Shown here in pieces: positions 8,329-16,576 of a stretch of DNA of 39,902 bases. Origin of the DNA: an uncultured Acidimicrobiales bacterium (lineage in GTDB: Bacteria; Actinomycetota; Acidimicrobiia; Acidimicrobiales; SZUA-35); the NCBI GenBank assembly GCA_937922805.1, contig CALAJV010000012.1:1-39902 (forward strand), given 5' to 3'. A model generated the notes under the pieces. The model was given only the letters and a program-made list of their open reading frames with translations. It was not told the origin of the DNA and did not search any database. Every line of letters starts with the position of its first letter. Position 1 is the first letter of the stretch. The translations under genes were made by a program, and so were the position numbers.

Positions 8329-9330
8329 TTAGGTTGCCGAATCCAGAGCTTGTTCGAGGCTTCCGTCGACACGGCTGCCTCGGGCCAACTGGTTGCCTGA
8401 CGAGTCGAACAAGATCCACGTTGGCGTGTTGAACACCTGATAGTGGCGGACCACTTCGAATCGGGTATCAACCAAAGTCGGCGGGCCGGTAACACCAAAG
8501 GTCTCAACGAAGCTTTTGGCCGTAGAAACGTTGTCGGTCATTCCCAACGTGTAGGTGGCAAGTCGGTTGTTGTTCTGCTGAGCGAACTGCTCAACGGTCG
8601 GCGCTTGCGCCTTGCAAACCGGTCAACCGGGCAACCAAAACCATACGAGCACCGGCTGGGATCCACCACCAAGTTGAGCCTTGAACGAACCGCTCTGCTC
8701 GTTCGAAAGCTGAACGATAGTTCCGTCAGGAAAGTTGTTTTGACCGGAGCTGGTTGAACTTGCAGTCGTTGTCGTGGCCGTCGTTGGGGGCGCCGTCGCT
8801 GAAGTTGCCGTCGACGACGATGTCGACGATGTCGAACTCACCGGTGACGATGTGACCGAGCTGGCCGAACTTGGCGGTGATGAGGTTGCCTGCGTAGATG
8901 TTGCCTGGGACGTCTCCACTACCGAAGTTGCGGTCGTGGTCGGGCTCTCCAACGGTTCTTCGTCACCTGCGGTCGCTCCATTCCCGCCCATTGCAGAGTC
9001 GCTGATTGCAGAGTCACCCATTGCAGAGTCGTCCATTCCTGCGATCACGTCGACTCCGCCTGCTTCAACGACATCGCTCGGCGGCGCCGCTTCAGTCTGA
9101 CTCGGCGCTAGGGGTGTTGCCGTAGACGTCGAACCCTCTGGCGTCGTAAGAGATGTGGCAGCAACGATTTCAACCTCGGAACCATCGTCTTGGCTCAAGG
9201 TCGGCAACGAACCACACGCACAGCAGAGAGCCGATAGCACAACACAGAACAAGGGCAAGGAGAGTCGCTGACCGATCGACTGGGATCGTCCAACCGTCCG
9301 CATACTCCAACTTCGCCGCCGTGCAACCAC
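8329..9330 (-). CDS. Thioredoxin-fold (TlpA-like) exported protein with in-frame TGA: candidate selenoprotein
   Basis: Read through one TGA (8623-8625), this is a 333-residue protein. The N-terminus has a signal segment ending CCACGS, a weak lipobox. A long Ser/Thr-rich linker follows, with a small imperfect DSAMG/DSAIS repeat. From about residue 200 it is a thioredoxin domain: VLVWFWLPG, then TGA, then PVCKAQAPT, and later the cis-proline segment FNTPTW and FDSSGNQLARG. TGA stands exactly where TlpA/ResA-type proteins have the first Cys of CPVC, giving UPVC if read as selenocysteine. No other stop or frameshift interrupts the 98 codons after it. GTG 9330 or ATG 9303 may be the start. The alternatives are a nonsense pseudogene or a sequencing error. 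Confidence 0.72.
8577..8595 (-). promoter_or_regulatory. SECIS-like hairpin downstream of the in-frame TGA
   Basis: On the minus-strand mRNA the seven bases 8595-8589 pair with 8583-8577 (GTTGAGC with GCTCAGC, one G-U pair). They close a five-base loop AGUUC at 8588-8584. The loop begins 34 nt after the UGA and has G as its second base followed by U. The published bacterial SECIS model asks for an apical loop 16-37 nt after UGA with a G among the first two loop bases, so this fits. The hairpin lies within coding sequence, so it could be chance. Confidence 0.45.
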
Positions 9331-9498
9331 CTAGTCACGCTAGCAGGGACAACCAGATTGCACCAGCGGTGATCCAAGCCCCGAACGACCGGGGTGACTG
9401 TTTGAAAATACCTGATGCCTCACAGTCGCGGTACAACCAGCTCAGCAAATCGCTGACGATTTGGTAACCCGCATTGTCGAACAGCCATACTTTCAATC

Positions 9499-10524
9499 AT
9501 GTCTGATCCGGTGCAGGTAGCTCAGCAGATCGCCGACGAAACCTTATTTCCTAATGCCCTTGAAACCGACCGATCACGAGATGTACCAGTCGAAATGCTA
9601 AACCGTCTGGCCGACGCCGACTTGTTTGGCTTGCAATCGGCCGGGGTAGAAGGTCGGCCTGAGGTTGGTCGCAGCACAACGCTCGGTGTGCTCGAAGCGC
9701 TATCGAGCGGCTGCCTCACTACCGCTTTTGTGTGGGCCCAACACGGTGGAGCCGCTCGAGCCAGCGCCCAAAATACCGGCCCAGTGCACGAACGTTGGGC
9801 ATCGGCACTTGCTAGTGGTCAGAAGCGAGGCGGTGTCGCCTTCGCCTATCTACTCCGACCAGGTACGCCAATGATGTCAGCAACCCCAGTTGAAGGTGGC
9901 TGGAGATTTTCCGGACATGCCCCGTTTGTCACCGGTTGGGGCCACATCGATGCGTTGCTCATCGCTGGCCGTCACGGCGCCGACATTGTGTGGGCCATCA
10001 TTGACGCCGCAGAAAGCCCGACGATGACAGCCAAGCGGCTTGAACTTGCGGCCGTGAACGCTTCAGTCACCGTTGGACTAACAGTCGACAACCACTTCAT
10101 TGGCGACGATGAAGTGGCATCGATTCAACCCTTCGACCAGTGGCTCGACGGATACAGCCATCGCCTACGGGACAACGGATCTCTGGCCCTGGGAGTGACT
10201 CGTCGAGTTCTCTCCTTGCTTGGCCCAACCAATCTGGACGACGAACTAGCAACGTGTCGATCAACCATGGACAGCATCTACCGCGACTACCCACAGATCA
10301 ACCAACCCGGCGAGGATCACCGGGTTGAGCAAATGACATCAGCCCGAGCAGCGACGACTGCACTCGGCGTTCGAGCCTCGGCCGCTCTCATCGCGTCGGT
10401 TGGAGGGGCGGCGCTCTCGATCGAACATCACGGCCAACGGCTCGGGCGCGAAGCACTATTTCTGCTGATCCAGGGCCAAACCCAAGCAATTCAATCTGAA
10501 CACATCAGACTCTTCGCCCGGTGA
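9499..10524 (+). CDS. Acyl-CoA dehydrogenase-like flavoprotein
   Basis: A 341-residue protein with the layout of the acyl-CoA dehydrogenase superfamily. An N-terminal helical domain (VPVEMLNRLADADLFGL) is followed by a beta-rich middle domain (GWRFSGHAPFVTGWGHIDALL, as in the FAD/substrate site) and a C-terminal helical domain. It is shorter than the usual 380-400 residues, and I cannot place the catalytic glutamate, so it may belong to the hydroxylase/desulfurase-like branch rather than act in beta-oxidation. ATG 9499 follows a CATACT hexamer by 7 nt without a ribosome-binding site, suggesting a leaderless mRNA. Confidence 0.78.
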   Translation: MSDPVQVAQQIADETLFPNALETDRSRDVPVEMLNRLADADLFGLQSAGVEGRPEVGRSTTLGVLEALSSGCLTTAFVWAQHGGAARASAQNTGPVHERWASALASGQKRGGVAFAYLLRPGTPMMSATPVEGGWRFSGHAPFVTGWGHIDALLIAGRHGADIVWAIIDAAESPTMTAKRLELAAVNASVTVGLTVDNHFIGDDEVASIQPFDQWLDGYSHRLRDNGSLALGVTRRVLSLLGPTNLDDELATCRSTMDSIYRDYPQINQPGEDHRVEQMTSARAATTALGVRASAALIASVGGAALSIEHHGQRLGREALFLLIQGQTQAIQSEHIRLFAR

Positions 10525-10569
10525 CAGCCTCACGCCACTCGTATACCGACCTTCGACTACTGTGACCGT

Positions 10570-11430
10570 ATGAGCGGATTCCACGGTCCTCACCATCTCA
10601 ATCATGATCACCACCACCACGATCACCACCACCATGGTCACAGCAGCGACGGCGACAATGGTCCTAGTCATAGCTACGATCTGCACCGACCAACCGATCG
10701 CCGGTCGAGACGACTTTTTCTGACCGATATTGGTCGAGTCACGGTTGGGCTGGCCCTGTCCGCACCACTGCTCGCGGCTTGCAGCTCAACCTCGTCCGAA
10801 AGCGACCCTTCAAGCCAAGGCGACGACTTGCGGTGGGGGCGAGCTGAACTTGGTTTCGTCTCAGCCTACGTTTTGGCCCGAGGCAATCGAGCTGCAATCG
10901 TCGACACCGGCACTGCCGGGAGCGCAACCGCAATCGGCCAAACCCTGCAAGAGATGGGCCTAACCTACGACGACGTCGATCATCTCATACTCACCCACCG
11001 GCACGGCGATCACACCGGATCAACCGGAGAGGTGATGACGATGGCAACCGGAGCGACCGTCTACGCTGGTCAACCCGACATAGAAGGTATTGAAGTTGAC
11101 GGCCTGGATGCCGACGCCATCACCGGCCTCGTCGGAGGCGAAGATGTATTTGGTCTCGAAATGATCGCAACCCCTGGTCACACCCCGGGCCACATGGCCG
11201 TCATCGACCAGAAGTCAGGCTTGTTGGTTGCCGGAGACGCCATCTTTACCGAAGGGACATCCGTTGTTGAAGGACCAGCACGATTTTTCGACGACGTCCC
11301 CCAATCTCGGGACTCCATTCGGGTACTAGCCGATCTCACAGTCAACACCTTGCTGGTTGGCCACGGCGACCCAATTGAACAAAACGCCGGTGACGCCATC
11401 ACCGAACTAGTGGCCCAACTACCGAGTTAA
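10570..11430 (+). CDS. Tat-exported MBL-fold metallohydrolase lipoprotein with His-rich N-terminus
   Basis: A 286-residue protein. Residues 1-24 contain 13 histidines. Residues 44-71 form a twin-arginine lipoprotein signal: SRRLFL (R47, R48), a hydrophobic core, and the lipobox LLAAC with C71. The mature part is a metallo-beta-lactamase fold: VDTG near 111, THRHGDH at 142-148, TPGHTPGH, GDAIF and VGHGDP supply the two-metal site. It is therefore probably a lipid-anchored hydrolase folded with its metals in the cytoplasm before export. The substrate is unknown. ATG 10570 is the only start that keeps the Tat motif; the nearest -10-like hexamer (TACTGT) ends 6 nt before it. Confidence 0.86.
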   Translation: MSGFHGPHHLNHDHHHHDHHHHGHSSDGDNGPSHSYDLHRPTDRRSRRLFLTDIGRVTVGLALSAPLLAACSSTSSESDPSSQGDDLRWGRAELGFVSAYVLARGNRAAIVDTGTAGSATAIGQTLQEMGLTYDDVDHLILTHRHGDHTGSTGEVMTMATGATVYAGQPDIEGIEVDGLDADAITGLVGGEDVFGLEMIATPGHTPGHMAVIDQKSGLLVAGDAIFTEGTSVVEGPARFFDDVPQSRDSIRVLADLTVNTLLVGHGDPIEQNAGDAITELVAQLPS

Positions 11431-11447
11431 GCCCGGCCGGGCGGTTT

Positions 11448-11478
11448 GGGTCGGAACCGAACCAGGCGGCTCCGACCC
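11448..11478. terminator. Inverted repeat between convergent genes, possible bidirectional terminator
   Basis: Perfect 8-bp arms GGGTCGGA (11448-11455) and TCCGACCC (11471-11478) enclose a 15-nt loop. They lie in the 68-bp gap between the convergent MBL and DUF4214/DUF3048 genes. Neither side has a U-tract, so it may act as a weak terminator or 3'-end stabiliser. Confidence 0.5.
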
Positions 11479-11498
11479 GCTAGGTAACGCCCTGACAA

Positions 11499-13130
11499 CT
11501 ACTGAAGGAAAATCGACGTTGGTGGTGCCAGTTCAATAAAGGTCTGACCTCGGGTTAACTTGATCTCTCTTCCTTGCTGATCTTTGAAGATCATCCGGTC
11601 AGTGGCCTTAGCCCGGTTCCACGTGCCAGCCACGAGCTTGCCTGCGGTGAAAACATACGCTGGACCAGTACCAACAGTGTGAGCGTGAGGCGAGCGGGAG
11701 TCAGCGACGCTCTGCCCATACGGGGTTTGCATAACGATCACGTTCTCGGGGGCAAGCTGGCGACCGGTAGCCGTTACGTGAGCTTTGCCGTTTTGGGTCC
11801 GGATCCAACCGCCGTGAGCGGGCGACCATGCGAACTCAACCGTTGCTCGGCCAAACGCTATGAGCACGCCACCAGTATCTTGGGCTGATACTGGCGCTTG
11901 GTTTGGTGTTCGGTATCGAAGCAGAGCTGGCGGCTGACCACCAGGGGTGCTGGCCGATCGGTAAAGGTCGATCGGGTGAGCATACAAGTTGTGAGGTGCC
12001 CGACGAGCTTGGCTTCGGTAGTAGGCACCAGGTGAGGCCAACGCATTCACGTTGACAACATCAGCACTCGCCACGGCTCGGAGAACGCCAGAGTTGGCGC
12101 CGCTAGCAGCCAGCAATGGTCGATTCATTTGAGCCAGCACATCAATGTCGCTAGTGCGAACTGATCGAACCGGGCCGACAACCTGTGGGATATCAGAATG
12201 ATAAACGGCGATGAGGCGAGTCAGATTACCCTCGACCATCTCTTCGTATACGAGGTCAGCTCGTTCCAGGCCAGTTTGAGGTCGAGCCGGGTCTACGTTG
12301 TCGATTTTGACGGCCAACGCCGGATGGTTCCCACGGTTCTTTGTCGGTACCCCAGTAAGTGGGCTGAATTCTGTATAGATATCGTTCATTCGCCCGGCGT
12401 ATTCGGGTGAACCGAGAAAGCCAGCGATGATGGCCCGGTACGGCGTACCAGAATCGATCAGCTCAGCCCAGTACTTCAAGCCATCCGGTTCTGGGGCTCG
12501 GCGGAGCATGCCAACATACAACATAGTGGCCAAAACCTGGCTGCCAATTCTCTGCCGGTATTCAGCCGAGTCGGAGAAAGCCACCATAACTTCGCCCCGG
12601 GTAACACCACGATTCAATTCCCCAAGCCAGTAGTTCGATCCGGTTGCGTCGGCGCCTCGGCCGAGAACGTTGCGGTAAACCTGATCCACGTACTGACTGT
12701 CAGTCAACGTTCCGTACTGGGTGTCAAACTCTTGCGAAAGTACGAACTGCTCGCTGATCTGTTGGATGCTCCAACCTTGACGGGCCACACCAGCCCAATA
12801 CGTCATTCCGTCGTACTCTGGCGGACGCAAGAAGTGAGCGTAGTAGAGGCGCACAACGGGAGCGATAGTTCCTTGGAACTCGGCGCTCAACGCTAGAGAC
12901 TCGACTATGGCAGCTGGGTCGCTACCGGTTTCGATCAGGCCTCGCCAATGCTCCAAACCGTCAGTGTCAGGACGGCGAGATAGGAAATCAGCGTACTGCT
13001 GAGTGACGAAATCCTGAGCGGTCGGGACCGGGCCAACCTGAACCCGGGCGGCCGAAGGGGCAACCGAGACCAGCGGACTCAAAGCCAAAACGAGTACAAC
13101 ACAAAGAAACTTGTATATCTGGCGACGCAT
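11499..13130 (-). CDS. Secreted DUF4214-DUF3048 (YerB-like) fusion protein
   Basis: A 543-residue exported protein. The signal peptide begins MRRQIYKFL and ends near PSAARV. Residues 35-265 contain about four DUF4214-type units, marked by FVTQQYADFLSRRPD, YYAHFLRPPEYDGMTYW, VYRNVLGRGADATGSNYW and MLRRAPEPDGLKYW; these are also found in S-layer and adhesin-like proteins. The C-terminal 265 residues match DUF3048/YerB: KIDNVDPARPQTGLERADLVYEE, VGPVRSVR, SGANSGVL and HTVGTGPAYVF-like segments. ATG 13130 is preferred over the upstream GTG/TTG-type start at 13250, which would put 40 basic residues before the signal. Role: extracellular or cell-wall associated, otherwise unknown. Confidence 0.82.
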   Translation of the reverse strand: MRRQIYKFLCVVLVLALSPLVSVAPSAARVQVGPVPTAQDFVTQQYADFLSRRPDTDGLEHWRGLIETGSDPAAIVESLALSAEFQGTIAPVVRLYYAHFLRPPEYDGMTYWAGVARQGWSIQQISEQFVLSQEFDTQYGTLTDSQYVDQVYRNVLGRGADATGSNYWLGELNRGVTRGEVMVAFSDSAEYRQRIGSQVLATMLYVGMLRRAPEPDGLKYWAELIDSGTPYRAIIAGFLGSPEYAGRMNDIYTEFSPLTGVPTKNRGNHPALAVKIDNVDPARPQTGLERADLVYEEMVEGNLTRLIAVYHSDIPQVVGPVRSVRTSDIDVLAQMNRPLLAASGANSGVLRAVASADVVNVNALASPGAYYRSQARRAPHNLYAHPIDLYRSASTPGGQPPALLRYRTPNQAPVSAQDTGGVLIAFGRATVEFAWSPAHGGWIRTQNGKAHVTATGRQLAPENVIVMQTPYGQSVADSRSPHAHTVGTGPAYVFTAGKLVAGTWNRAKATDRMIFKDQQGREIKLTRGQTFIELAPPTSIFLQ

Positions 13131-13364
13131 AGTAACCAATCGGCATGAACATCGTCGGACATGAGTCGGAAACAAAAGGTTCGTGAAGCCGCCCGCCCTT
13201 CTCCTTCTAAATCGAACCAAACGCCCGACAAGACTCTTCGGCTTGGCCAACCGAAGCGTTTCAAACCCAAAAACCGTCTAGCCTGAAAGCCAGATCGGTT
13301 GGTGCGGTTTTACGAATTGATCAGAGCATCCACTGTCACCGCTTGACCAATGCAAGGGAGAACT

Positions 13365-13751
13365 ATGAGGCCAAGCCAATTGAGTCTCGCGCTAGGGATA
13401 CTGGGTTTGGTCTACACGCTTGGATTGATTGTCGGGTTAATCTATGTGGCGGCCAACAAGCCCCAAAACGAACGAGCAGCTACCTACACCATTGTTGGGC
13501 TCGGACTGTTTGTCGTCAGCAACCTGTCGAGACTTCTTGTCACACCGTTGGTGGCAAGGTTCGACACCGGGTTCGACAACTCATTCATCTTCATCAATTT
13601 CATTCAAACAGTCCTTGCCAGCTTGGCCGTCTTTTCGTTGGTAAAGGCGGCGTATGTTGCATCGCGCCCCAAGCAAGATCCTCAACCGCAGGTAGCGCCG
13701 AACTCGCTCGACCACCAACCACCGTTCCGACCGCTAGACCAACAGCTATAA
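13365..13751 (+). CDS. Small multi-TM membrane protein, function unknown
   Basis: A 128-residue protein not assigned to a named family. Three hydrophobic stretches are clear: LALGILGLVYTLGLIVGLIY, TYTIVGLGLFVVSNL, and FIFINFIQTVLASLAVFSLV. The tail of about 25 residues is Pro/Gln-rich and likely cytoplasmic. ATG 13365 has AAGGGAG 4 nt upstream and is preferred over the 13350 start. It is divergent from the DUF4214/DUF3048 gene and could share its promoter region. Confidence 0.65.
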   Translation: MRPSQLSLALGILGLVYTLGLIVGLIYVAANKPQNERAATYTIVGLGLFVVSNLSRLLVTPLVARFDTGFDNSFIFINFIQTVLASLAVFSLVKAAYVASRPKQDPQPQVAPNSLDHQPPFRPLDQQL

Positions 13752-13771
13752 GTTGAAGCTGACCACATTGT

Positions 13772-14677
13772 TCAGTCGATCGTGATCACGATCAAGTCGG
13801 TTTGAGCTTGAGGCTCTGATGCTGGCAACGGAGTAACTGAGCGGCGGCGACCGACCTGATGGATCAGCACTTTCGATCCGTCAGCCAGTTCAGCAATACC
13901 CTTAGCTCGGACAACATTCGAATCTAAGTTGTTCAGCACCTGGTAGACCGCGGCCTGATCCGCTAACTGACCCATCGGAACCCCGGTGACCTGATGAGCG
14001 TCGAACAGCGTCGTTTCTGGTTGACTTACGGCGTTTGAACCAGACCGAGCTCCGGTGCTCAACAACCCACCCATCGCCATTGCCTGATCGAAAGAAACGA
14101 CCGGCGTTTCCGGGGCTATCTCATGCAACTTCTCGGTTACTGCGGCCACAGTCGACGGCTGGCACAAGTCTCGCTTGGTCATAACTAACAGATCTGCTTG
14201 CCCGATCTGCGCTCTCACATACGACGCCACATTCGACGGGTGAGATTCGAACTGATCGGTGTCGACCAGAACGATGACGCCATCGAGTGAGAAGCCGGCA
14301 CTCCGACCCCAGGGCCGGACTTTGTCCGGTTCGGCAATGCCGCTTAGCTCAACGACGACTTGATCGGGAGGAACGTCGCGAGCCCGGATATCGTTGAAAA
14401 CCGCACCGAACCCGTCGACCATTGTGCAGCAAACGCAACCGTCGGTTAGTTCTATCGTGTCGCCGTTTCGACTCTTGATGAGAGCGGCATCCACGTTGAC
14501 ACTGCCAACGTCATTAACTATCACGGCAATCGGGCGAGTGGTGCGAGCTAACAGTTCGTTGATAGCAGTTGTTTTGCCGGCACCGAGATACCCACCAATG
14601 AAAGTGATGGGAACAATTCGTCCATCCCACGGCAAAAAATCTGGCTCGCTGTAGCTCAAGAATCCCGACTCTACCAA
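13772..14677 (-). CDS. CobW/G3E-family GTPase (zinc or cobalt metallochaperone-like)
   Basis: A 301-residue P-loop GTPase. Walker A is GGYLGAGKT at 28-36. The metal-binding GCVCC motif is at 80-84, followed by VVVELSGIAEPD (Walker B region) and MTKRDL as the NKxD equivalent. COG0523 proteins of this kind hand over zinc or cobalt to client enzymes at the expense of GTP. The C-terminal CobW_C domain is short and ends in DLIVITID. TTG 14677 is the longest start; a nearer start cannot be ruled out. The gene diverges from the acetyltransferase gene. No Zur box was identified. Confidence 0.85.
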   Translation of the reverse strand: MVESGFLSYSEPDFLPWDGRIVPITFIGGYLGAGKTTAINELLARTTRPIAVIVNDVGSVNVDAALIKSRNGDTIELTDGCVCCTMVDGFGAVFNDIRARDVPPDQVVVELSGIAEPDKVRPWGRSAGFSLDGVIVLVDTDQFESHPSNVASYVRAQIGQADLLVMTKRDLCQPSTVAAVTEKLHEIAPETPVVSFDQAMAMGGLLSTGARSGSNAVSQPETTLFDAHQVTGVPMGQLADQAAVYQVLNNLDSNVVRAKGIAELADGSKVLIHQVGRRRSVTPLPASEPQAQTDLIVITID

Positions 14678-14735
14678 CCAGACCCGCCTCTGTAATTCGG
14701 TTGCACCAAAAGATGAAGCAGATCAGAATCATCTC

Positions 14736-15296
14736 ATGGAGGAACCAACATACACGCCCCTTACCGATGGAACGGTAACGCTTCAACGACCGACAGAAGC
14801 AGACGCCGAGTTGGTCGCCGCGCTGGTTCGCTCTTCCTATCCTCACATCACCCCATGGATGACGTGGGCCAAGCCAGACCACAGCATAGCCGACGCCTTA
14901 GTTTGGATTAGCCGAGAAACAGATCCGACTTGCCACCCGTTTTTGATCCTAGACGACAACCTTCGCACCATCGGTTCATGCGGTCTGAGCAGGTTAGACC
15001 AATCGAACCTAGTGGCCGAAGTTGGTTACTGGTTGGCGCCGGAAGGCACCGGGTCCGGCTATGCCACGAGGGCAACAAACTTACTACTTCGCTACGCGAT
15101 TGAAGACGTTGGAGCCCACCGAGCCGAGATGTGGATCTCAGCCGAGAACGAACCAAGTCGACGGGTAGCTGAGCGTAGCGTCGCCCAATTCGAGTCAACG
15201 GCAAGGCAAGCTATGCGGATAGAAGGTCGAAACCACGATGCTCATTGCTATGCCTTCGTGAAAGGCGACTCGTTCGAACCAGAGCCGGGAGGCTAG
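14736..15296 (+). CDS. GNAT N-acetyltransferase (RimJ/RimL-like)
   Basis: A 186-residue GNAT-fold protein. It opens with LTDGTVTLQRPTEADAELV as in RimJ/RimL-type enzymes. EVGYWLAPEGTGSGYATRA covers beta-4 and the acetyl-CoA pyrophosphate loop; the usual Q/R-x-x-G-x-G/A is present as GTGSGYA. HRAEMWISAENEPSRRVAER matches the C-terminal helix region. It would acetylate an amine on a protein terminus or small molecule. ATG 14736 follows CAGAAT by 6 nt, so it is probably leaderless. Its last 4 bp overlap the convergent aminotransferase gene. Confidence 0.86.
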   Translation: MEEPTYTPLTDGTVTLQRPTEADAELVAALVRSSYPHITPWMTWAKPDHSIADALVWISRETDPTCHPFLILDDNLRTIGSCGLSRLDQSNLVAEVGYWLAPEGTGSGYATRATNLLLRYAIEDVGAHRAEMWISAENEPSRRVAERSVAQFESTARQAMRIEGRNHDAHCYAFVKGDSFEPEPGG

Positions 15297-16576
15297 TTGA
15301 CCAACCGGTTGACGGTAGCCAGTAGCTGTTCTACCTCGTCCAACGAGTTGTAGTGGCTGGCCGACGCACGAACACATGACTCAACCCCGAGCGGCTCTAA
15401 CACTCCAGCCGAGTAGTAATCCTGCTTGCGGGCGTGGGTTCGCACCCCGTTTGCGTTCAATTCATCGACAACGATTTGGGCCGGCGTTCCATCAATCTCG
15501 AATGAAACCATTCCTGAGCGATGTTCGCTGGCTACCGGCCCAACGACTGAAACCCCGTCAAGTTGAGCTAACCCCGGTAAGCCACCGACTCCCCAAAGCA
15601 TCGCTTCTACTAAACCGTGCTCTTGATTCCGAATGGCCGCGGCAGCCGCTTTCAATCGCGCTCGGGTGTCGGTCGAATCCGTCAGTTCGGCGTTGGTTTG
15701 AGCTCCGAGCCATTCGAGATAGCGGACCACTTCAGAGGTGGCGGCGTACGCCGACGCGTCTCGCGTGCCCAACTCCCAAACATCGGCTGGAGCTCCCGCT
15801 AGCTGATCGTGGGGGATGGTGGCCAGCCGCTCCGAAACCCAAGCAACACCATAGTTGTGTCGTGAGAACAGCTTGTATCCGCTGACCACGTAGCCGTCGA
15901 TGCCGTACTCGTCGACATCTATCGCTCCGTGAGCGGCGTGCTGGATTCCGTCAACGATAATGAAGCACTCGGGAGAAACCGCTCGGATTTGAGCCGCTAT
16001 TGCCCCAACGTCCACGTGCATCCCAGTCACTGGACTAGCGTGAATAATGGTGGCAACCCCGGTAGCTGACGTTATGGCTGAACGGTACTGATCGGTGGTG
16101 ACTACCGAACTGACAGTATCGAACGGCACCTGGGTATAGAGCTGACCAGTAAGGTCGGCATACCGTCGACTTGGGCTATAGGTCGCCGGATGTTCAAGGT
16201 GACTGCCGACGACTTCGGTTCCTTTGGTGGCCAAGATTGCGTTGCGGATCAGTCGACCAAGTAGCTCGGTTCCTGTCTCGCCGACAAACACCCGACCCGA
16301 TGTCGTTCCGAGCAGAACCATCATGTCGGCTCGACCCTGAGCAATAATTTTACTCAGCTCTACGGAGGCAACGTTGGTCCGACCCTGGTTATCGGGCATA
16401 GCCAACAGTTCGGCACTGCGCTCAACTACCGATTTAAGCGTTAGCGACCCGCCCGCGTTTTCGAAGAACGCTCGTTTGCCCTGGTAGGGACATTGGTCGA
16501 CATGATGAAACCGATCGCGAACTTGTTCTGCCAAGTCGGCGGAGAACATCTCTTTACCCAACGATGGAATAGTCAT
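15293..16576 (-). CDS. Class V aminotransferase / cysteine desulfurase-like PLP enzyme
   Basis: A 427-residue fold-type I PLP enzyme. ENAGGSL near 39-45 is the substrate-end motif, IIVDGIQHAAHG (D209, H213) contacts the cofactor ring, and SGYKLF carries the Schiff-base lysine K235. It looks like the CsdA/NifS-type selenocysteine lyase/desulfurase superfamily, but the variant C-terminus and missing mobile active-site loop cysteine mean another beta-eliminating or isopenicillin-epimerase-like reaction is possible. Its ATG shares one base with the stop (TAATG) of the upstream CMD gene, so the two are translated together. Confidence 0.84.
   Translation of the reverse strand: MTIPSLGKEMFSADLAEQVRDRFHHVDQCPYQGKRAFFENAGGSLTLKSVVERSAELLAMPDNQGRTNVASVELSKIIAQGRADMMVLLGTTSGRVFVGETGTELLGRLIRNAILATKGTEVVGSHLEHPATYSPSRRYADLTGQLYTQVPFDTVSSVVTTDQYRSAITSATGVATIIHASPVTGMHVDVGAIAAQIRAVSPECFIIVDGIQHAAHGAIDVDEYGIDGYVVSGYKLFSRHNYGVAWVSERLATIPHDQLAGAPADVWELGTRDASAYAATSEVVRYLEWLGAQTNAELTDSTDTRARLKAAAAAIRNQEHGLVEAMLWGVGGLPGLAQLDGVSVVGPVASEHRSGMVSFEIDGTPAQIVVDELNANGVRTHARKQDYYSAGVLEPLGVESCVRASASHYNSLDEVEQLLATVNRLVN

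Noticed and set aside
8600..8611. GGCG/CGCC hairpin as the SECIS
   Set aside because: Its CAAG loop has no G in the first two bases and starts only 15 nt after the TGA, slightly too near.
8623..8625. Treating the thioredoxin-like gene as a plain pseudogene
   Set aside because: Only one lesion is found, exactly at the catalytic Cys, and the rest is well preserved. A nonsense mutation or read error is still possible.
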